Positions 19,907 to 24,882 of a DNA stretch of 24,882 nt are shown here, in pieces. The notes under the pieces were generated by a model. It had not been told where the DNA came from. It searched no databases and saw only the letters and a list, made by a program, of their open reading frames with translations. Source of the DNA: Entophlyctis helioformis (Eukaryota > Chytridiomycota > Chytridiomycetes > Chytridiales > Chytriomycetaceae). A program made the position numbers and the translations under genes. The stretch covers positions 1-24,882 of the forward strand of contig JAHLKH010000281.1 of assembly GCA_025526915.1 (NCBI GenBank), in the 5' to 3' direction. Position 1 is the first letter of the stretch, and each line of letters begins with the position of its first letter.

Positions 19907-19938
19907 TTGGCGGTTGTCCCGCGCCCTCCATCCAACTC

Positions 19939-20107
19939 ATACTTACCTGGCGTCGGCACAGCGTGATCAAGAAGGCGGTGTGTCGTTCTCGGACCTCTTC
20001 CATTGCACAAACGTGTGAGGGATGGGAATCACAACCCTTCGGGGTGCGTGGACGCACAATTTTTGATGCTCGCCTCTTCTTCCAGCGTTCGCGCTGGTTG
20101 GAGGGGC
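19939..20107 (+). ncRNA. U1: U1 spliceosomal snRNA, about 169 nt
   Basis: The RNA begins ATACTTACCTGG, the canonical U1 5' end that pairs with 5' splice sites. GTGATCAAGAAGG (19963-19975) matches the U1-70K-binding loop of stem-loop I, flanked by CACA/TGTG. CCATTGCAC (20000-20008) contains the U1A-binding AUUGCAC loop of stem-loop II. ACCC-TTCG-GGGT (20033-20044) forms stem-loop III. Helix H pairs GCGTC (19950-19954) with GACGC (20051-20055), closing the four-way junction. The Sm site AATTTTTG is at 20058-20065. Stem-loop IV spans 20072-20107: GCCT/GGGC, CTTC/GGAG, a symmetric UU/UU internal loop, and CCAGCG/CGCTGG capped by UUCG. Order and length match known U1 (human 164 nt). The exact 3' end is inferred. 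It is independent of the upstream kinase gene, 191 bp away. Confidence 0.95.
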
Positions 20108-20135
20108 ACACCTTCCCAAAAACAATATGAAAAAC

Positions 20136-20150
20136 AATGCAGCTCAAGCT
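20136..20150 (+). repeat. Left target-site duplication of the LINE (15 bp)
   Basis: aatgcagctcaagct is repeated exactly at 22307-22321, right after the A-run that ends the element. It lies 28 bp 3' of the U1 snRNA end. It contains the ATG used as the apparent start of the reverse transcriptase frame. Confidence 0.9.
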
Positions 20151-22200
20151 TATCTCGCTGATCAACACCGGCCTCAAGATCGTGTCCAAGATCGTCGCTG
20201 CTCGCCTCAACGATCTCGTCGAAGCCAACGACCTGCTGGTGCACGAACAAGCAGGTTTCCGCCGCCGCGAGGAGTGCCCCGCTCAGATCTGTGCGCTCAT
20301 CGACATCATCCAGCGTCGCCGTGCAGTGGGCCTGCCCACCTATGCTGCCTTTGTTGACCTGCGCAAGGCGTTTGACACTGTGCCCTTCGAGGCCCTGCTC
20401 TGGAAGCTGGAACGGCTGCAGATCCCTCCGCGCATGCTTGCTTACCTGCGTGCTCTCTACACCAACCCCACAGCCCGTGCTCGCGCGGGCGCGTCGCTCT
20501 CAGAGTCCTTCCCGGTCGAGCGCGGCGTCCGCCAAGGCTGCCCTCTCAGCCCGATCCTGTTCAACCTCTTCATCAACGACATCCTCGACGGCGTCCCCGA
20601 GATCCACATCCCAGGCGTCGACCAAGCTGGCAACGGCCGAAACAAGATGATCCGCGGCTTGCTCTTTGCAGACGACCTTGTCCTGCTGTGCGAGTCGCCC
20701 GCTGCTCTCACCGCTGCCCTCACCTTGGTCGTCGACTGGGCCAAGAGATGGGAGATGTCCTTTGGCGTGTCCAAGTGCGCCATCCTCCGCTTTGCCTTTG
20801 ATGATGATCGCCCTGATGACCCTCTTGACCCCGATGACCCTCCCGACCCCGATGCCCCTCGCCCTCGCCCTCCCCGTGCCCGTGGCCGTGGCCGTCCCCT
20901 CCCTGCCCATCCTGCCCCTCCAGCCCCGCTCTTCACCATTGACGGCATCCAGGTGCCGATCAAGCACGAGTACGTCTACCTCGGCGTCACCATCGACGAC
21001 AAGCTCACGTTCAAGCCGTGGATCAACGCCAAGGCCAAGTCGCTCCGCAACGCGGTCGCCTCGCTGCACCCGGTCATCACCAACACCAAGCTGCCCATCC
21101 ACGTCCGGCTGCGTGTCTTCAAGGCATCGGCCCTCGGCGTCGCCGGCTACGGCCTCGAGGCTGTCGGCTCCAAGCGCACGCTCCTCAACCCGCTGCAAAC
21201 CATCATCAACAACGGCGTCCGTCTGATCTGCAAGGCTCCTCGCTCGGTTCCCGTCGCCCCGCTGCTCATCGAAACAAGCGTCTTCAGTGTCGATGCCCGC
21301 GCCGTCGATGCTCGTCTCCGTCTGTCCCGCAAGGCCCGCTCGCTCCGCACCCCGCTCGCCCTCCTCTCCCAGCACCACAACACCGAATTCACCGCCCGTC
21401 GCCATTACTGGACTCGTGTTTCTCGCCTCCTGTTCAACCGTCTCCACCTCTCCGACTTTGCTCCTCCTGTTGCCCGTAACGACCCCCTCCCCACCTTCTC
21501 CATCCTCGACCGCACCAACCTCCGTATTGCCCGTACCAGTCTGCTCTCCCCCAAGTCCGATCTTGCCACCGCCTTCTTTGCCCGCCAGTTCACAGACATC
21601 AGCTTCGCCAACTCCCCTTGCTTCGGCTACGACCTTGCCGATGGCGTCCGCACTCTGCTGCTCGCCCGGATCGACGGCCTGTGGACGCTCAAGTTCGCCC
21701 TCCGCCTCAACCTCCTCGCCGCCAACCACCCCTTCACCGACGGCTGCTGCATCCTCTGCAACCAGAGCCTGAACGGCACCCACGAGTGGGCTCACTTTGT
21801 CGTCAGCTGCACCGGCCTCGCCATCCAACGCGACAACGCCAACCTCGCCCCATTCATTGCCCAGATCTCGGAAGCCATCGAACACAAACTCCCCGAATCC
21901 AACGATCCCGCCGCTCTCGCCGCTCTCGGCTATGACGACGATCTTCTGGCTACGTTTAGGACCATCCGAGTATCTACAAGAATCGACCAAGTGTACATAA
22001 CGCTCCTCGGCGGAGGAGTTCTATCCGGTGTTGCGGACATCACAGAGTCTTGGCTCTGTGGTGACCGGCAACAAGTCAATGCACCTGGAGACGTGCGTCC
22101 ACTCGCCTCGCGAATGTGCGCATTTCTTCAGGCGGCCCATGGTGTGTTCCAGCGTACTTTATGGATACATCACCGTGGACGTGTCGGACCAGGGGGATGA
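20137..22200 (+). CDS. 5'-truncated LINE ORF2: reverse transcriptase with C-terminal zinc knuckle, 687 codons
   Basis: The frame runs without a stop for 687 residues. It begins inside the RT domain: ISLINTGLKIVSKIVAARL is the conserved early RT motif normally preceded by RP. The RT core then shows AFVDLRKAFDTVP (catalytic Asp74), GVRQGCPLSPILFNLFINDI, LLFADDLVLL (catalytic Asp179/Asp180) and YVYLGVTIDDKLTFKPWI. A CCHC-like knuckle (CCILCNQ...HEWAHFVVSC) lies near residues 537-558. No endonuclease or RNase H domain is present in the retained part. An in-frame TGA precedes the ATG, and the first five codons come from host target DNA. Residues about 221-268 are an Asp/Pro/Arg-rich insertion after the FADD motif. 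The clade is not assigned. Probably not mobile by itself, although the RT catalytic residues are intact. Confidence 0.93.
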   Translation: MQLKLISLINTGLKIVSKIVAARLNDLVEANDLLVHEQAGFRRREECPAQICALIDIIQRRRAVGLPTYAAFVDLRKAFDTVPFEALLWKLERLQIPPRMLAYLRALYTNPTARARAGASLSESFPVERGVRQGCPLSPILFNLFINDILDGVPEIHIPGVDQAGNGRNKMIRGLLFADDLVLLCESPAALTAALTLVVDWAKRWEMSFGVSKCAILRFAFDDDRPDDPLDPDDPPDPDAPRPRPPRARGRGRPLPAHPAPPAPLFTIDGIQVPIKHEYVYLGVTIDDKLTFKPWINAKAKSLRNAVASLHPVITNTKLPIHVRLRVFKASALGVAGYGLEAVGSKRTLLNPLQTIINNGVRLICKAPRSVPVAPLLIETSVFSVDARAVDARLRLSRKARSLRTPLALLSQHHNTEFTARRHYWTRVSRLLFNRLHLSDFAPPVARNDPLPTFSILDRTNLRIARTSLLSPKSDLATAFFARQFTDISFANSPCFGYDLADGVRTLLLARIDGLWTLKFALRLNLLAANHPFTDGCCILCNQSLNGTHEWAHFVVSCTGLAIQRDNANLAPFIAQISEAIEHKLPESNDPAALAALGYDDDLLATFRTIRVSTRIDQVYITLLGGGVLSGVADITESWLCGDRQQVNAPGDVRPLASRMCAFLQAAHGVFQRTLWIHHRGRVGPGG

Positions 22201-22306
22201 CATAACTGAGGGATCTACGCACGGCCTAAAGCTCGAAAGGGTATGGCATCTAGTGTCTTGGGGACTGGGAATCTTCTTGGAATGAACTTTGGCATCACCT
22301 AAAAAA
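20151..22306 (+). mobile_element. 5'-truncated non-LTR retrotransposon (LINE) with A-rich 3' end
   Basis: The element is bounded by exact 15-bp duplications. It ends in an A-run (22301-22306, continuous with two A of the duplication) after a 3' UTR of about 100 bp that follows the ORF stop. The left junction falls inside the RT domain, so everything 5' (ORF1, endonuclease, first part of RT) is missing, the usual result of incomplete target-primed reverse transcription. The intact frame and exact duplications indicate a recent insertion. Confidence 0.9.
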
Positions 22307-22321
22307 AATGCAGCTCAAGCT
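22307..22321 (+). repeat. Right target-site duplication of the LINE (15 bp)
   Basis: Exact copy of 20136-20150. Removing the element and one copy joins the U1 downstream sequence to gcccgcttggtggtgg at 22322. Confidence 0.9.
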
Positions 22322-22590
22322 GCCCGCTTGGTGGTGGTCATTGCCGACCTCCAGCGCAACCGTGCCAACACTGTCTGAGCGCAGCGAGACGGAGCCGCCG
22401 TCTGTGTGTGTGTGTGCTGCCAGCCCGTGCCACTCTGTCGGCATCTCAACAGTGCCGGCCAGCCGAGCCAGCCCCGCGAGTGCCACTCACCAAAGACGTT
22501 ACAGAAGAAGAATAAGATGTCCTTCAATAAACCGGCATTTTGACAACACTCTGATGTTCTGCTGTCTGCTATCTGATGTCTGCGCCAGCC

Positions 22591-22640
22591 AGCCTGGACC
22601 CGCCTTGGCCCGCCTTGGCCTGCCTTGACCCACCTGGACC
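22591..22640. repeat. 10-bp minisatellite, five degenerate units
   Basis: Units are agcctggacc, cgccttggcc, cgccttggcc, tgccttgacc and cacctggacc. Confidence 0.85.
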
Positions 22641-22966
22641 TGTTGCGACGGTGTTTGCAATGGCAGCCGAGAGGGGGAAAGCGCAGTGCGACTGCCGCCA
22701 TCCCAGCAGCTGTCTGGCTGAGTTGGTGCCGCCTTGATGCTGGCCAAGCTCGCAAGGCGCGCTCCCAGCAGATGCAGATGGACGGAGTGGCATTTGCTGG
22801 CATCTTTGCCACCAACTCACCAACTCATCAACTCGACTGACTGGCACTCGGCGGAAGGCACGCAGCGCCGCCAAACACGACGCGACACTCGACACGGTCG
22901 TGCCAGACTGGCGCGACAAGCAACGGTTGGTGTGACTGACTGACCCTGGCTGGCTGGCTCGCTGGT

Positions 22967-22988
22967 TGTGTGTGTGTGTGTGTGTGTG
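22967..22988. repeat. (TG)11 dinucleotide repeat
   Basis: Uninterrupted TG run, 22 bp, upstream of the gag-like ORF. Confidence 0.98.
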
Positions 22989-23127
22989 CTGGCTGTCTAT
23001 AGCGACTGCCCAACCACCACCACCACCACCTGTTGAGAATGTGTGTGCGAGCGCGTGTGATAATGAAGTTACCTTATCCTACCAAATCCAACTCATCAGA
23101 TCAAGAGTCCTTATTTGTCTCAAACCG

Positions 23128-24396
23128 ATGAGCAGCCGCACCAGCACCAGCAGCGTGCTCAAGAGCGACTGCAGCAACTTCCGAGCTTTTAAGGAAGCTG
23201 TCGAAGGCCTAGCGGGCCAAGAAGCCTATGAAAGGTTCATCCTGGTCGACACACCGCTGCCACCCGAGCCAGGCCCGTTTCCTGCCCAGCCAGCCGCACC
23301 GACACTCCCCGAGAAGGCCGCAGCAGAAGAAAAAACAGCAGCCCACCAGAAGTACAAGGACGACTGCGCCAGCTACAGACTCAAGGTCGAACTGCACGAC
23401 CGTCAGGACAGGACTCGCAAGGACGCCATCGCTCTGCGGGACCTCGCCGTGAAGGCCATCAAGCAGCTGCTTGACGATCGCAGCCCAGCGTACAAAGAAG
23501 GCTCCTCGCCTGCCGTCATCTACGCCAAGATGAAGACCGTTGCAGAACTGACCAAGCATGCCCTGCGTGACACTCTCCTTGCTCAGGCCAAGGCACTCAC
23601 CTGCCCGCCTCTCTCCGACAAGCCTGTTGTCGAGGAGTTCATGGAGGACTTCCTCGCCATCCACCGGAAGCTGGACCTGATCGAGCTCAACCATCTCAAG
23701 CTCCACGAGCAGCTCGAAGCTGTCCTCGATCGCCTGCCGGAGCAAGTGCAAGCCCACACGGCACACATCTCCTCGTTCATCTCAGACAACGCTGACATGG
23801 ACGAAACGACGCTCACCAGCAAGGTCTCGCAGAAGATCGCCAAAGCCGAGGCTCTGGCCATCAAGCTCCTCAAGCAGCAGGCCCAGTCCTCGATTCCGTC
23901 TGTTACGGCCTACGCCGCTGCCGCCTGGCCGCAAGCCAACGCCGGAGCACCCTCGGGTCCCCCGCCGTCGGCTGCTCCCGAAACAACGCGAAAGTTTGAC
24001 TGCCCGCTTCACCCAGGCAACAAGTCGCACAACAGCGACAACTGCCTTCAGCGCCTGGCCAACGAGGGCGTCATCAAGCACCCGCGTCTTAGCCGCGAGC
24101 AGCACCAGCGTCCCGGTGCCCCCTACACCAACCGCCATGGCCGCATCAGGGGCAGCGCCAGACAGCAGTTCCACGGCCAGGCCCAGTGGATGCAGCAGCA
24201 GCAACCTGCCTTCGCGTACGCGGCCATGTCACCTCACTGGCAGCCACCACCGCAGCCATACATGGGTCAGCCGCATCCGCCGTTCATGGGTCAGCCGCAC
24301 TCGCCGTACACGGGCCAGCCCTTCCCAACTGCCTCGCCCGCACCTGCCGCCCCACCGGCCTCGCAGGCTCACCAGGTACCGCAACTGCCGCGCTGA
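23128..24396 (+). CDS. Retrotransposon Gag-like protein with zinc knuckle, 422 aa
   Basis: I start at ATG 23128 (MSSRTSTSSVLKSDCSNFRA); the same frame is open further 5', but that part translates the TG and CAC repeats. The first ~270 residues are charged and helical, with long Ala/Glu/Lys/Leu segments (VIYAKMKTVAELTKHALRD, FMEDFLAIHRKLDLIELNHL), as in Gag capsid-like regions of LTR retrotransposons. At 292-306 there is a knuckle of form C-x2-H-x5-H-x4-C (CPLHPGNKSHNSDNC) followed by LQRLANEG, typical of copia- and gypsy-type Gag proteins. The tail is Gln/Pro-rich with MGQP-type repeats. The RT, protease and integrase expected in a complete element are not in the window. ORF1 of a LINE is the alternative. 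It lies downstream of, and separate from, the LINE copy. Confidence 0.8.
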   Translation: MSSRTSTSSVLKSDCSNFRAFKEAVEGLAGQEAYERFILVDTPLPPEPGPFPAQPAAPTLPEKAAAEEKTAAHQKYKDDCASYRLKVELHDRQDRTRKDAIALRDLAVKAIKQLLDDRSPAYKEGSSPAVIYAKMKTVAELTKHALRDTLLAQAKALTCPPLSDKPVVEEFMEDFLAIHRKLDLIELNHLKLHEQLEAVLDRLPEQVQAHTAHISSFISDNADMDETTLTSKVSQKIAKAEALAIKLLKQQAQSSIPSVTAYAAAAWPQANAGAPSGPPPSAAPETTRKFDCPLHPGNKSHNSDNCLQRLANEGVIKHPRLSREQHQRPGAPYTNRHGRIRGSARQQFHGQAQWMQQQQPAFAYAAMSPHWQPPPQPYMGQPHPPFMGQPHSPYTGQPFPTASPAPAAPPASQAHQVPQLPR

Positions 24397-24882
24397 TCCA
24401 ACCTGCCTTCTTCCGTTCCCTTGCCTAGCCCCGCTCCCCATGGCACTGTCGCCTGCATACTGGTTGCTCCTCTGAGCAATGAAGCATGCATTCCCGACAC
24501 TCGCTTGCCTGGTTCCCGATGCTCTTCCCTCGCGCCCACGGCGCTGTCCCGGCTCACGGCCGTTACACCATCATCAACATGCGCTCACGGCGCCGCGACC
24601 TGGCTCACGGCCAGTGTCCCTCTCTTCTACGGTGCCCACGGTGCCGCGACCTGGCTCACGGCCAGTGTCCCTCCCTTTTACGGTGCCCACGGCGCCACGA
24701 CCTGGCTCACGGCCAGTGTCCCTCTTTTCTACGGTGCCCACGGTGCCGCGACCTGGCTCACGGCCAGTGTCCCTCTCTTCTACGGTGCCCACGGTGCCGC
24801 GACCTGGCTCACGGCCAGTGTCCCTCTTTCTACGGTGCCCCGGTGCCGCGACCTGGCAGGGGTCACCTGGCCTCACGTGCCT
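24397..24882 (+). other. Frame-continuous extension after the gag-like stop, to the window edge
   Basis: After the TGA at 24394-24396 the same frame stays open for 162 codons to the end of the window. It starts SNLPSSVPLPSPAPHG and passes into 17-residue repeats (core HGAATWLTASVPLFYGA). No protease, integrase or RT motif is recognisable. It may be a readthrough or degenerate pol start, or simply GC-rich satellite DNA that lacks stops; the minus strand is open too. Confidence 0.35.
24586..24857. repeat. 51-bp tandem array, five units plus a partial
   Basis: Units start at 24586, 24637, 24688, 24739 and 24790 (the last is 50 bp), with a partial unit to about 24857. The consensus begins cacggtgccgcgacctggct and ends tctacggtgcc. 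Substitutions are few, so the array is young or homogenised. A degenerate related stretch (cacggcgctgtcccggctcacggcc) precedes it at about 24538-24562. Confidence 0.95.

Larger units (their letters stand above)
22322..23127. other. Repeat-rich spacer between LINE and gag-like ORF, no gene recognised
   Basis: About 800 bp without a convincing gene. It contains a short GT run (about 22402-22414), five degenerate 10-bp units of the type cgccttggcc (22591-22640), a (TG)11 run (22967-22988) and a CAC run (about 23012-23030). An AATAAA lies near 22525 on the plus strand. Frames here look like low-complexity translation on both strands. A TG...CA stretch at 23031-23098 could be LTR-like but has no second copy in view. 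Confidence 0.6.

Noticed and set aside
20127..20357. Short frame beginning MKNNAAQAYLADQH overlapping the RT start
   Set aside because: It is out of frame with the RT motifs and translates the same DNA without any recognisable domain.
22308..22628. Plus-strand frame beginning MQLKLPAWWW right after the LINE
   Set aside because: Its start is the second copy of the target-site duplication, and the rest is Ser/Cys/Arg-rich translation of a microsatellite-bearing spacer.
23031..23098. Short LTR-like stretch starting TGTTGAGAATG and ending CATCA before the gag-like ORF
   Set aside because: The TG...CA ends are suggestive, but it is only 68 bp, no second copy is in the window, and I cannot see a tRNA primer-binding site after it.
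24586..24857. CRISPR-like direct repeats
   Set aside because: Units are contiguous 51-bp copies with no unique spacers, in a eukaryotic genome; this is a minisatellite.

Overview
The window is nuclear DNA of a eukaryote, most likely an early-diverging (chytrid-like) fungus. It is GC-rich and gene-dense. Most genes have short spliceosomal introns (about 60-390 nt) with GT-AG or occasional GC-AG ends and CTAAC-type branch points. Several proteins look fungal (AVT1-type transporter, PHO85-type CDK, MTM1 carrier), but an EPLIN-type LIM protein and a 7TM/EGF-like protein are less typical of yeasts. The organism call is inference. Gene models were spliced by hand, and exon phases agree across every model given as a join.

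Layout. 1-69: start of a small membrane-anchored protein running off the left edge (-). 323-1935: METTL24-type membrane-anchored methyltransferase-like protein (-). 2594-4831: secreted/EGF-like seven-TM protein (+). 5174-6521: F-box/LRR protein (-), sharing a 148-bp divergent promoter with 6670-8229, a two-domain chromate (CHR) transporter (+). 8412-11075: seven-exon AVT1-type vacuolar amino-acid transporter (-). 11478-13338: seven-exon succinyl-CoA ligase alpha subunit (+) with two GC-AG introns. 13762-14989: PHO85/CDK5-type kinase (-). 15212-17099: eight-exon MTM1/SLC25A39-type mitochondrial carrier (-), divergent by 84 bp from 17184-18105, a single-LIM protein of the EPLIN type (+). 18327-19747: PDK1/Pkh-type kinase (+).

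The right end is different. A complete U1 snRNA gene lies at 19939-20107, with its own TATA box, 5'-splice-site recognition sequence, U1A loop, Sm site and UUCG-capped stem-loop IV. Twenty-eight bases after it a 5'-truncated non-LTR retrotransposon (LINE) has inserted. It is bounded by an exact 15-bp target-site duplication, and the apparent start codon of its reverse transcriptase ORF comes from that duplicated target DNA. After a repeat-rich spacer comes a retrotransposon Gag-like ORF with a zinc knuckle (23128-24396). It is followed in the same frame by an uninterrupted reading frame that runs through a 51-bp tandem array to the window edge.

The host genes are mostly unrelated housekeeping genes (TCA cycle, mitochondrial transport, vacuolar transport, signalling kinases) packed in divergent and convergent pairs. 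I see no biosynthetic cluster, CRISPR array, tRNA or rRNA. Low-complexity DNA repeatedly enters coding sequence: Thr-Gly, poly-Gln, poly-Ala, Asn and Pro/Asp tracts.
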